From: Cycas panzhihuaensis
Lineage: Eukaryota; Cycadophyta
DNA: 64,000 bases
NCBI GenBank assembly: GCA_023213395.1
Contig: CM041465.1
Location: 236,723,741 to 236,787,740 of the forward strand
Reading direction: 5' to 3'
Part shown: positions 43,091 through 54,961 of the stretch, piece by piece
Numbering within the stretch: the first letter of the stretch is position 1
Layout of the letters: the number at the start of each line of letters is the position of its first letter
The notes under the pieces: model-generated
Seen by the model: the letters and a program-made list of their open reading frames with translations, nothing else
Told to the model about the DNA's origin: nothing
The model's database searches: none
Translations under genes and position numbers: made by a program

Positions 43091-45665
43091 TGGAATTGCA
43101 TCTACGAGATGGTCTTCTACGCTTAGAAAGGTGCAACAAACTAAGGTGCGGTCAAGCTATAAATAGGACCTTAACAGCAAGAAGGAACACCATGCAGGGT
43201 GTCCATGTATTGGAGCACAGATTCAGGACCTATGGATGGTGCCCAATTGCCTTAGGGCAATCTCTAGAAAAGGACGCAAGGTAAGGCCTTAGGTCAACCC
43301 AAAAGAAGAGGCCCACCTACCCCTTGGATGGCCGGGAAGAGGAAGAGGGACTCTAAGAAGTTGCGTCTTCTCACCGGAGGGAGAAGGCAACGTGCAAGCA
43401 AATGTGTGTGAGATACGATGTCCTATGTATGGACTAGATGGGGTGTAAGGAATGGGTGGCTTACACCTAAGTCCTATCTAGACACGATATAAACAACTAT
43501 AAAAAGAATTCGTAAATGTAAGAATGAGTTCTTTTCCTTTTTATTTCCTATGTGTTTTTAGCATGCGACGTGTGCATAAAAGAAACATGACAAAGAAAGG
43601 ACAAAAAGGAAATAAGGAATACCTGGAAAAGAAGTGTGGTTGGGATGTTGTGACCTTTCACTCTTTACACACTCGTCCACTCAAACTTGCCATGCAGGTG
43701 AGGGGCTAGTTGATGATGGTTATCGTGAACGGACGAGGGGCTACCTTACCTTCCCCAAACATGTGAAAGCAAAGTAACAAAAAGAGCAACAAAGGGAAAA
43801 TGAAAGCACTACTAGCTAGAAACTAACCTATTAAGAAGTTTGCCTCCTTTGTACCTTCGTTGCCGCAAACCTACCGAGCACAAAATAAAAGTTTCTCCCT
43901 CCTATAAGAGGGGGCTACCAAATATGCCTAATATATATATAAATACAAGAAGTAGATAATAAATCAAATTAAAGAAATATTACACTCTGCTCCAAAACCT
44001 CCAAGCAAGACTCAAACCAAAGCAACACCAAACAATGACCAAGATGAGGAAGTTAGCCTCAGAATGGCTAACTCACCCACAAGTACCTCCACATAGCCTT
44101 AATTGGGGGGAAACCAGGATGTAATGGCTGTGTGGGACAGCACAGAAAGGAGGTCATAAACTAACAAAATAGTGCATAGACAAACCTAAGAGACGAAGTG
44201 CTATGGGCAGCAAATCGTTAGGTTGGGGCAAGCCAAGGATCACAAACCAACCAGGACAAGTTTGGGGGCTTATATGATGCCTAAAACCTGAGAGTACAGG
44301 TCTGAAACTAGCATGGCAAGGGTTGCCAATGTTATTTTAGAACTAGAAATAAACTCTCAATATCCCTGGCCCAACTCCAGAGAGAGGCATGAAGTGAAAG
44401 AGGAAGGAAGGGAAGGGTAAAACCCTTAAGGAGAAGGCCAAGAAGGGGACTGATCTCGCCTTTCTCCCTTCACCTATTCTTTTGCAGCCCTCCTGCATAG
44501 CCACCCTAGAGTGAGCTTGCAGGAAAGAAGAGGAGAAGTACTACAAAATGAGGAGCAATAGACAAACTCCTATGAAATGCAAAGATAGGAGCAAGGAATG
44601 ACTCAACACTGCTCATAAAAGAAAGGAAAAAAACCAAGAAACTTAAAGGACCATTGAAGGGGTACCTTGCAGCAGAAGGAAGGAGCTTAGTGCGAATCAG
44701 AGGAAAAGCACTGCCAAGCAGGCTTTTCGGATTCAAGGGGAGGCAAATGTGGATGCAACTCTGAGATCTTAGAGCTTACTTGTTGAGATGCTGTGAGTAT
44801 TCTTCCTCCATGATATAGACCTACAAAAAGGGAGCCTAAAGCTACTGAGCAATGCCTGAGGTGTAATAGGTGTCTTGTGGAAGAGGAGCCAGAGCAGAGG
44901 AGCAGATCCTGTGAAAGTTATGGAGTGAGAGTTAGAGTAGAGAGCAAAAAATGAACCAAGAAGAAGAACAAATGGCTTGGTTTTGGAGTTTTATACTCAA
45001 CCCAACCCTAAATGTATATTTAGGGTTACGGTGGAGATGAGTACCTGAGGGCGCCACATGGCAATTCCACAGAAAGAGTGAGAATCACTAAGGCGATTTT
45101 AAAAAACAAGTTTAAACAGTTGCACTGTGGCAAACTTTGCGGTACCACTACGTTTACAATGGTGTGGGACCAAAAATCAAAATTAAGGTAGAACTGAAGC
45201 CTAGAGCCAAACTGAGGGGTGTGCAGAGGCTGGGCAGGCTGGGAGCTCATGCCCAGGTGGCTGGCAAGTGGCCAACAGAGAGAGACAAGTCTTAAGGGGG
45301 GGCAGGTGTTTCCTATCATACTAAGAAGGAGACTCAAGTGATGACAAGAGTGTTGACGCGAGCAGGTCGTGACTAATGGCGGTGTTTGAGGAGTTGTGGA
45401 GGTGTTGCAGGCAGCTGAGTGCCATATGGGATGCATGACTTGCTGAGGAGTGCCCTATGGTGGGTCATCATAGGCTGAATAATATGTGGTAGGCACAAGC
45501 AATGTGATTAAATAAGAAAGCAATGCAATCACATAGGTGGCAAGCAAGTTGCATCAAACAATACTCTAAACAACTCTTACCAAGTGATAGCTGAAGGTGA
45601 GAAGTATATACCTATGCTTACCTAATTTGACCCATCTCAAGTCCATTCCCAGTAGTTAGGAAATA
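43091..45665 (-). repeat. 5' LTR, element C
   Basis: 2575 bases, pairing with 8707-11299. The outer end reads TATTTCC instead of TGTTTCC on the minus strand, a probable C-to-T change on the + strand. It is followed by the target duplication GTTTT (45666-45670). Confidence 0.9.
45131..45156. repeat. Palindrome in LTR C (5' copy)
   Basis: caaactttgcggtaccacta(cg)ttt; equivalent of 10761-10786, more mutated. Confidence 0.7.
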
Positions 45666-45670
45666 GTTTT
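45666..45670. repeat. Target site duplication GTTTT (element C), right copy
   Basis: Exact repeat of 8702-8706. Confidence 0.9.
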
Positions 45671-47094
45671 CTTCAAGGTTTTTAGCTTCAAACCCCTCTT
45701 TTCTTGGTAAGGTCTTTCTTATTATGAACTCTTACAATTTTTCCACTCTTTACTAATTGGTAGTGCTCTAAATTTTTGTATTCTTTTTGTTAATATTTGT
45801 GGTGCCTTTATATTTATTTTTACCTTAAGAATTTAGTTCAAATGCTTGTCCTTTATGGGATTAAAAAGAAAAGAGTAGACTATCGTGAAGAATACTCATC
45901 TCTTAACTCATAAAATAACTACTCTTTCCATTCTTCCATAATTGTCTAAATCCCAAAAGGTTTGCTTTTATTTAAACTTTCTTGTGGTTATAGTTGAGCC
46001 TATGGTTCTTGATTCTCTTTCTCTTTTATTAGTTTTAAAGGAAGAATTTAAAGTAATTTGATCATATGAAAGAAAGAAAGCTATTCTAAGGTAAGAGTTT
46101 TATAATAGGCAAGAATTCATAGTATTGTTCTTGTTTGATTTTAGTCTTTTATGTCTTATTTTACTTTAAATGGAAATTTAAATTTATGAATGATATATGT
46201 TTGATTTAATTAGATCATATAAGGTTTAAGGATCCCTTTGGTGTCTAATAGACACCAATTATGATGTAACCTCTTTGTTCTTTAGCTTATTGCTTGTTTG
46301 AGGATTATGACTTAAATATAATTAGTTTCATGCACTTTTTATAATCTAAAAATCATTTATAATAGTAATAGAAAATATTTAAAATCTCTCTTTTCATTGT
46401 AGAAACATTATTCAAAAGAAAGATAGCATGTAATTAAAATGAAAAGTCTCATATTAACATTACATGTTATTGAATTTCTTGGTAATTTTGCATACATAAT
46501 TACAAGTGGAGTTTGTTGAATTTCATGATAGTTTCTTTTTTATAGAAAAAGTGTGTGTGACATTCTAATAAAGTAGTTATATAAAAGAAATATAATGAAT
46601 GTGTGTTTTACTTTCTTATTTGTGTTTTGAAAGACTAGGTGGATAGATCTTGTAGTCTTATTGATTATTCTTTATTTCATTTCATTTAAAATGGAAAATA
46701 ATAACAAAAATAAAAAAAAATAGAGAACCTTGCCATCACTTAACCCTTATCCTTCATTTAAGTAATACTCTAAAGGTTGAAAGAATAGAAGAAAAGGAGT
46801 TTATAAGAAGGACACAAGAAACATTATCAGTGTAACTCTAAATTTAAAACTCCTCCATCTGATTATATAAGCGAGTGGATCCAATCACCCTCCTTACATC
46901 CTAGCCTTTCATTACTTCATTCTTACCTTCACTAAATGGTATAATTAGGTGGAGACTACTTCTTAAGAGTTGGAAAATATGGTCACTATGGTTTTCTTAA
47001 GCTTCTTATTTCTTAGTCTAGATGTGAAATAAATGAAACATATTATTAGTTAAGAGATATTTGGTTTAGATCTAACTAAAGCCACACCATATTT
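45671..47094 (+). repeat. 5' LTR of element B, right part
   Basis: Continues 7857-8706. It aligns with LTR A 5870-7260 (ttcttggtaaggtcttt block, acattatcagtgtaa block near 46820 and 6993). AT-rich, no gene. Confidence 0.75.
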
Positions 47095-47113
47095 TAGCTG
47101 ACCATACTGGGGA
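47095..47113 (+). other. Primer binding site-like sequence, element B
   Basis: tagctgaccatactgggga directly follows the LTR, similar to the site in E. Confidence 0.62.
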
Positions 47114-47179
47114 TTACCATTTATCCTCTTATTTAAAGTGATGGAAAATATAACACCTACCCTTAGATAATCAGTGAGG

Positions 47180-48893
47180 CTTTAATGCCTCCCACCTAAT
47201 CTTCAAGCACAACCTTCAAATTCTGCTCAAGAAGTTTCATCTTCCTACATTAATTCTTTGGAACATCATGTTCATGATACTTATGTTTACTATCCCAAAT
47301 ATTCAACTCAGTTATATGAAATACCTATGGAGCAAGGGTATCTAGAACTATCTCAATTTCAAGGTGATTCTTCTTTTTTATAAGAAGAACCACTTCGTGT
47401 TCAAATATATCTAGCATATTTTGAGCCAGTTCTTATTAGGGTTCCTACTCCACTTCACATTCTAGGATATTAAGACCCTTTTTACCCAGAGATGTATACT
47501 ATAATACCTTTTCTATATCATCATCAATTTGATCCATTGTATGAGGAGTATGAGTTTATTTACGTTGAGCCTCTAGTTGCTCCTACTGCCATTCAATCTC
47601 CCCTACCTTCCATCCTCCTTCACCAAGACCTCATTCTCCTCCCTTAGAGGAGGTGAAAGATCATAAGTTAATTCATTCTCAAACTCTTCACTCTTCTTCA
47701 AGTTATAAGTTTGGACTAATTCTCCTCACATGGTACCTTCTACACATGAAGGTACCTCTATTATTCATATTCATAATAGCCATAATCCTTCTCATGCTCC
47801 TACCACAAATCAAGTGGTTTTACCTTTACTAAGTCTATGACCTATTTGTTCCTATACCATTAGGGTTTCCCCCTCTCATATTATTCCTCCCTCCACTTAA
47901 TTACCACTTCACACATCCCATATAGTTTTACTGCAAGGCATTAGACCTCGTGCATCTTCTCTTAGAACATTAAATGTAGCCCCTTCTTCCTAACATATTT
48001 CTCATACCTATCCCATTCACTCTTATAATTCACTTAGTCAGTCTCACACTTTGGGAGTTGCCAACCCTACTTCTGTATCATATATTCCTAGATCCACCCC
48101 ACAACCTTTCTTTTTTCTTCACTCAACCCCATCCTTCCATAATATCCTATGTTGTAAACAAATTCCATGGTTAATCCTATAGCTTGGTTTAATCCTTCAT
48201 CTACTCTCCCATCCTATTCTATTCCCTAAAAACAACCTATTCCTTCTTCCATACCACATCCATTATCCCTACCTCAACATCCTACTACGTTGAGGACAAG
48301 GAAACCTTTTTTAGATTACATGAAGTCACCATTTCTATGTGAAGTCTTTTTATCTCTAATGCCTCTATCTCTTCTTGAGCTACCCAAATTCTTAGGTGAC
48401 TCTTCCCAAGATCCCACTTCCCATATACAAGTGTTTGCACTTGCTTATGTAGATTTTATACTGTATAATTATATCATGATGTGTTTATTCCCTAAATCAC
48501 TTCAAGGTGATGCCTTGAAATGGTTTTATTATCTCCCACCAGCTTATGTCCTCTTATTTCAACAATTAGTTGATCTTTTATCATCTATTTTGATGTAGCA
48601 AAACCATTCAGATTTGGCATTAAATCACTTTTGGCTATCAAACAAAATCACGAAGAAACTTCTAAAGACTTTATGAGAAGGTTTCAAGATGAAGTACATA
48701 CTTGCCATTCATGTCTTGATCTTAGCCTCTTATTTGATCTATTCACTAATGCTTTGAGGCTATATGTACATCTTGAAGTTCTAAAACTTGGTCCTCAAAC
48801 CTACAAAGAAGTTATTAATCATTATTTAACTTTGGAAATATTTGAGACTCAGGTACGTATTAAGAAGGTTGGAAAACCTATTCCCTCTAAATA
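47180..48893 (+). pseudogene. gag, element B
   Basis: The first kilobase is Pro/Ser-rich and full of stops and resembles 7300-7856 of A. The core is clear: LLELPKFLGDSSQDPTSHIQ, then KSLQGDALKWFYYLPPAYV and, after a stop and frame change, KDFMRRFQDEVHTCHSC and LYVHLEVLKLGPQTYKEV. These match E's KFDGTSSQDPTEHV, QGDALKWFYCLP and EVHVEVLKMGATT. It forms the capsid precursor. Confidence 0.8.
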
Positions 48894-49990
48894 AACTATT
48901 CAAACAATGAAGGCTTTCCATCCCAAACCTACCTATGATCACTTAAGTTCTTCCATTAGATCTTTGGAGGGTGCAATCAATACCAAGTTGTGTGTTGATG
49001 GTACTTATAAAAGTTAACCCTCTTAGGATACAAAAGTAATCCATCTTACTGAAGGAAGGAAAAAACAAGCTCCTTCTCTAATTCCTCCTTCTTTTAGAAA
49101 GATAAAATGGTGTTCATATCATCAAACTAACACTCATGAATGTTCAATCAAACTATTCTTCTAAGTCATCTCAAGACCGGATGATTCATAGGACCCCTTA
49201 CTACAACATAAGGATAAAGTAAACAAAGATAATAAGGGTAAGGAAAATTAGGTTCAAGATGACGAAGATGAGCCTTCAGGTTCTAATTCATCGAAGAAGA
49301 CTATAACTCCCCTTATTCCTTATTCTCTTTGGTTGATGAGCTAAGACCATTCTTATAAGTATTTTAGTTATTGATTTATTGAAGTGTTACCCCAAGCAAT
49401 GTCAACTTTTTCTTGATGTATTAGGAGTTCTTGTCATAGTCTCTTCATCTACTTCTATACTTTCCTTTGACCTGGCTACCTTTTATAATCATCCTACTCA
49501 TGCTTCAAATGATATACCTCCATTTTATATTAAGATAATAAAGGATGATATTAGTATTAAACATGTTATTATTGATGAGGGATATTCTATTAATGTAATC
49601 CCTCTTTACCTTGTTAAAGATTTAGAAATCTCAATTTTTGATCTATGTGAGTGGATTTGTTAGGGATATGATAAGAATTAGAAAGTACCCTTAGGTCAGG
49701 TCACTCTCCCACTTACTTTAGAAGAAAAGATAATGCTCGCTAAGTTGATTATCATTCATCTTGACTTGGAATACAACATCCTTTTAGGTAGACCATGGAT
49801 TACTCAAATGGTTATAAATTGTTCTTCCCTCTTTAGTAAACTTAGGTTCATTCATAAGTAACAATTAAAAATTGTAAAGTAAAAATTGAAATCAATTAAA
49901 TAGCCAGTCCCTTTTGTTGAGACCATTTCTAAGCCTGGTGAATCATCTAACACTTTAGAGTATTTTTTATAATAATTAGGTCTAGGCTAA
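48894..49990 (+). pseudogene. Zinc motif and protease region, element B
   Basis: A degraded C-x2-H-x4-H-x4-C-like motif is seen near 49110 (WCSYHQTNTHECSI). The protease follows: IKHVIIDEGYSINVIP has Asp-Glu-Gly at the active site, then VTLPLTLEEKIMLAKLII and LEYNILLGRPWI. Stops at about 49660 and 49678. The typical retropepsin end ILLGRPW is intact. Confidence 0.75.
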
Positions 49991-50789
49991 TACTTTACCA
50001 TTGAATCTCCTTCTACTCAGGTAGAAGCAAAGGATGTCAATTTGGTTTAGATTGTCCCTATTTCATCAAGTTCTTCATTCACTTCTCAGTTTTTGGATAT
50101 GACTAACCAATCTTTGGTTTCTTCTTCTTCTTGTAATGAAGAAGTAATTTCACTTTCTATCATATCTCATGGGGAAATACCTGTGAGTGTAACCATTAAT
50201 GCGAATGTCCCCCATCCTATTCATACCCATTTCTCATAGGTTTTGTATTTACCTTCATAGGAAAATGCTTTGGTTCCTTGTACTATAAATCCTTCTCTAA
50301 TTATTCATATAGTTTCTTTTTCACATGACGTGAATGTTGATGTTACATCTCTTTTCTCTTAGTTCTCTCTCTTTACTACATGGTTGAATAAGCATGAGAA
50401 GAAGATGTTGTTGCATTGACATCCAAACTTAGAATCATGTAGTGAGGATATTGATTTACTTGATACACTTCAAAGTAATCAAAATACCCCCACTCAAGTA
50501 TGAGAAGTAAATTTAGTTTCTACTATTTCTTTTCCTTCCCATCCTTTTGTGGATCCTTCTCTATCATCCCTCATCTTGATGTCTCTATTTAATCAAGACT
50601 ATCATTTATATCATCAAGATTTTGATTGAACCTTATGTTGACTTGGGAATTCATTAATAGACCTATTCTTTTCTCTCAAGTTTCCTTAATCATTAATTTT
50701 GTTCCTACTTATCTAGACTCTTTGGTTAACTATCCTTTATATTTTAGGCATTCTTCTTTGTCTTTTGACCTACTAAGAAATTTACTCCT
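49991..50789 (+). pseudogene. Protease-RT linker, element B
   Basis: Low-complexity Ser/Pro-rich reading frames broken by many stops, in the position of E's linker 24181-24720. No motif is recognised. Confidence 0.45.
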
Positions 50790-51320
50790 CATTTGTTAGA
50801 TAATGTGATAACAATGTTTTGGAGGCTAAAATTTTGACAGGTTGGAAGCATAGTTTCCCCCCCATACTTCCACATAGGGTTCCAAGGGGGGCGGGATCAT
50901 AGCTCATGACCCTAAAAGCTAGCATTGAAAAGCATACTAAATTGTAAAGAGAATCAGGGTCATTCGCTCAAAATGCCTTAGATTCTATGGTTGAGATTTG
51001 TGCCTTATATGACTCTATCATGTAGCCCGATTTAGGATGTTTTTTCATTATGTTGATGATGTTCGATGTATTGGATGTACTGTGAGGAGTTGGGCAGCTG
51101 ATTATTATTGCTATGAGCATTCTGCTACAACTTGTGTACATTTATCTATTCTTGATAATAAAGATCGATATCTTTCCTATGTGGATGTTTCCCTAGCACA
51201 TTGCTAGGGTTTTACCACATTATATTGGGTGTATATATGATGCTTGGCTTTCTTATTCATTTTATTGTATTATCTCTAGTTTAAGAACTTGCATGTTAAA
51301 TTTTAGTTTCGATTCCTATA
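50790..51320. other. Unexplained ~530-base segment inside element B linker
   Basis: No counterpart is evident in E between the linker and the DYFEDDKALLEHL block. It has a C-run (ccccccccatacttcc) and G-run (aaggggggcggg), and open stretches such as SFAQNALDSMVEICALYDSIM and WAADYYCYEHSATTCVHLS on the + strand. I do not recognise a product. It may be a small insertion or simply diverged linker. Confidence 0.35.
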
Positions 51321-52730
51321 ACTAGTTGCAAAATAGTTTAGATCTTGGTGGTGGTTTCAGGTTATTGGGACCTTGTCTTCTCAACATTATTGACCTTTTT
51401 CACCTTGATCACTTTGAAAATGATGAGGTGATTCTAGAACATCTAGTAGGATCATATCCTAATCTTCTTAATGGACATCATAGGTTAGGCTTTTCAAAAG
51501 CAATACAACTTGATTTATCACTAATTAATCATTTCTCTTATATAGCCTCTCCCTCCTCACTTTGAAGAGGGAAATGCTATACTTATGGGGAAAACTATTG
51601 ATGTAGAATTACAACTAGATGATGCTACTAATATTATTAAATTAGGAGCTACTTGTACTCCTCAAGAGATTACTCAATTTAAGGATCTCTTTTATGAATT
51701 CCATTTAGTCTTTACTTGGGATTATAAAGATATGTATGGCCTAGATCACTAAGTTATTGAATACAATATCACAGTAACTCTTATCATTGAACCTAAATAA
51801 CATCTCATTCACCCATGTCTCTCTCTTGTTATTAAAAAATAAGTGGAGAAGTTGTTAGGAGCTAAATTTATTAAGAGTATTGATTACTCTTAATTGGTCT
51901 CTTACATAGTTTTGGCTGTAAAGAAAATTAGTTTAATCTAAATTTACAATGATTTTTAAGATATTAATGGGGCATACCCTAAAGACAATTTTCCTATCCC
52001 TTTTCTTAATCAAATTTAGAACCTAATAGCAAGTTTGGAGGTAATGTCTCTTATAGATGATTTTTCCAGTTATAATCAAATTTCTATCTCACCTCAAGAT
52101 TATCATAAGATTACATTCACTACTCATTGGGGAACATCTGTATATAAACTCATACCTTTTAGATTGAAAAATGCTAGTGCAACTTATCAAAGAGTGATGA
52201 TTCATATTTTTCATGATTTAATTAGCAATATTATTGTTGTGTACTTAGATAATATGCTTGCTCTTTCTTGTAAAGGATGTGATCATATGTGTTACTTGAG
52301 AATAATCTTTGAAAGGTGTAAGAAATATCATTTATGTCTTAATCCATCTAAATGTACTTTTACTATGATATTAAGAAGAATGCTAGGAAACATTATTTCC
52401 TACAATAGGATTAGAATAGATCTTGGTAAGATAAAGGTAATTGTCAGCATACCTCCTCCTAAAAGCTGGGAACAAATTAAATCCTTTCTTGGTAGACTTG
52501 GTCTTTTGAGATATTTTGTCATTAATTTTCCCTTAGATGCCAAGCTTATCACCCATCTTTTGAAGAAATATATTGAGCTACAATGGACTCCTCAAGTTCA
52601 AGAGTCCTTCAATAAGTTAAAGCATGCCTTAATCTCAACACTCGTGCTTGCTCCCTTAAGGTTTGATAAACCTTTTATCTTATATACTTCATCTATAGAA
52701 GAATCATTAATAGGAATGTTGGTATAAGAA
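51321..52730 (+). pseudogene. Reverse transcriptase, element B
   Basis: The lead-in FENDEVILEHLVGSYPNL and RGNAMLMGKTIDVEL match E. The RT motifs follow: LLGAKFIKSIDYS, DNFPIPFLNQI, SLIDDFSSYNQISISPQDYH, IPFRLKNASATYQRVM, then VVYLDNMLALS, where the second catalytic Asp of YLDD is Asn. The frame is open for 230 codons from 52035 to 52727. It continues through GLLRYFVINFPLDAKLI and FILYTSSIEESLIGML into RNase H. Confidence 0.88.
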
Positions 52731-53100
52731 GATAATTTTGGTAAAGAGAGAGCCATATATTTCATTAGTAGGAATTTCGTGGCTGATGAACTTCATTATC
52801 CCCTTCTTAGAAAAGAATGTTTTGCTTTAATCTTTTCTACTAAGAAGTTACACTACTATCTTCTTGAGAATAAGGTTCAACTTATTATTTAGTATGATCC
52901 TATTAGATATTTGCTTACTAAATCTAATCTTATTAGATGATTAGGTAAATGGTCCTTGTTACTATAAGAATTTAGTTTTTAAATTATTAATAGAAAATCT
53001 AAGAAAGGCATGGTCATTACAGAGATCATGGCCAATGCTCCTCTTCCAAATAACTTGTTAATGATATTCTTCTAGATGAGCATATTCTGCATGTCTAGAT
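52731..53100 (+). pseudogene. RNase H (pol domain), element B
   Basis: YFISRNFVADELHYPLLRKECFALIFSTKKL and YYLLENKVQLII follow RT. LTKSNLIRLGKWSLLL-like and FKIINRKSKKGMVITEI are visible with stops. The catalytic first Asp position is changed. It is followed by integrase, with no second RNase H between, as in E. Confidence 0.7.
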
Positions 53101-53735
53101 AGTCCCTTTTGAAGACTCATGGTATGGAGAAATTAGATCATCCCTTCATGATTAATCTTTCCTTTCTTCTTCTACCTCTAAGAAGAGAAGACAAATTCAT
53201 GCTACTGCTAAGAAATATCTCTTACTTGATGATGTACTTTATAAATATTCTTTTGATGGAATTCTATTAAGATGTCTTTCTCCTAATAAGACTCTTATAG
53301 CCTTGACATAATCCCATGAAGGAATGTGTGGTGGATAATTTAGTGGTTGATTGATAGCCCAACACATTCTTTGTATGGGTTATTATTGATCCACCTTATT
53401 TAAAGATACTCATACTTATATGAAAAAATGTTAGAAATACCAATCTCATGTAATCTTAATACATAAGCCTACACAAGAATTAAAATCAAATATTTCACCT
53501 TGGCCTTTTTCCCAATGGGGTTTTGACCTCATTGGCCAAATCTTTATAACATCATCTGATGGTCATAAACTCATCATAATTGTAATTGAATACTTTACTA
53601 AATAGAGTGAAACTATTATATTAGTCATTGCTACTGGAAAGATTGTTGCCACATTTATCTTTTAGCATATCATTTATCGATTTAGGGTACTAAATATTAT
53701 TATTATTGATAATGGGACTTTATTTTTTAATCCCT
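53101..53735 (+). pseudogene. Integrase, element B (truncated)
   Basis: KYLLLDDVLYKYSFDGILLR is the lead-in. The zinc-binding part is degraded (SHEGMCGG). ISPWPFSQWGFDLIGQIF carries the first catalytic Asp, and IIIIDNGTLFFN the second. The sequence then stops matching at about 53735, before the Glu segment and the GPY/F module, where AT-rich DNA begins. The break is taken as an insertion point. Confidence 0.82.
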
Positions 53736-54930
53736 ATATTATTGGGATAACCCCTAATGTGCCTATAAAGTTATATACCTAGGGCCCCTCGAAGCCACCT
53801 CTGGGACTCCCTAGGGCACCTAGAGCCATACACCAAGCCTCCTATAGCCACAAGATGCCAACCCACTATCCTTAAGGTACATGTTTCTATTTTTTTATTG
53901 TATTTTTTTAATAGTAATTTGAATTGTTTTGGATATTGTGCAGGTTGGGTTGAGGCGCTTACTACCTCCCCAAATAACCTATAAATGGGGTGGGAATACC
54001 TCTGTGGTGTTTTTTAACGCTACCCATTAATCATTAGATTATGTTAACTCACACAACAATGCTCTCACCATTGTAGTCTTGCTTTGTACCTCTACATCCT
54101 TCATTTAATATTAAAGTGTATGGTTTATCAACGATAAACTCATATTGTAATTTTATTTATTATTGTCTTATATACAAAATTTTACATTAAGGTTTATTTG
54201 AATATTTAATATTTTGATCATGAGCAGCCTCCATTTGGTGCTTATATGCTTCATTGGAAGTTTTACTCCCTTTTTTTATGTAGCAAATCTAGTTTTATGT
54301 AGGTTATTGAGGATACAATAAGAATTTCCAAAGCTTTTTCATTATTTTTTCAAAAATTTTAGTTTATTTTTGAGTTCACAAAGGTAACTAGAACTTCAAA
54401 GTAGTCCAACTCTCAAATGCGCACTTAGAACTCTATCAAGTAACTACTTGTTTCGAGCATAATTGAGTTAGCTTTGCAATGAAGGAAATGACTTGTCATT
54501 TCATGTACTAGGAGCAGAGATATTCTCCTTGGACCACTAGGTACTCTCACTAGCTACTTAAACTCCACTATGTACTTTATTTTTTCTTCATTTTAAGTCA
54601 TTTGTCACTATTTTTCTTAAATTTATTTTAGATTTGTAGGTGCCTAGAGATTGCACCCATTTTAGTTTTTAATTTGGCACCCATCTTGCCCTCTGTGAGG
54701 CTATACGATATCGTCACACCGTCCCTCCATTGTTTCACTCTAAAAATCATAGGTTTTTTGTTCTTTTTCGAGTGCGATCCACTGTTCTGGATCCTCAGTA
54801 TCTTTTGGATCCCTGGTAGCCTATCCTTGATTGATTACATCTCTATTTCAATGATATTAATCAAGTTTTTATGCCTATCTCTCTCTATCTATCCTCGCTA
54901 GCCATGCATTTATAATCGTCATGTTTTTAT

Positions 54931-54961
<31 letters not shown>

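Larger units (their letters stand above)
8707..45665 (-). mobile_element. Element C: large Tat-like element lacking RT-RH-INT
   Basis: Two LTRs (8707-11299 and 43091-45665), a 5-base target duplication, and minus-strand PBS, gag, protease, second RNase H and purine tract define it. Removing the inserted element E and its extra target copy leaves about 13.6 kb. Between the region after protease (about 39390) and the post-integrase spacer (about 39165) there is no polymerase or integrase, although E carries roughly 3 kb of pol there. C is therefore a non-autonomous derivative that would need enzymes in trans. By eye the two LTRs differ at roughly one base in nine over the stretches compared. 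Confidence 0.9.
7857..53735 (+). mobile_element. Element B: old Tat-like Ty3/gypsy element, host of the central nest
   Basis: The 5' LTR (split by element C), PBS, gag, protease, RT, RNase H and integrase follow in the usual Ty3/gypsy order, all on the + strand. It ends abruptly inside integrase at about 53735, where unrelated AT-rich DNA begins. No 3' LTR is visible. Excluding element C and one duplicated target site, about 8.9 kb of B remains. Stops are dense, as expected of an old copy. Confidence 0.75.
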
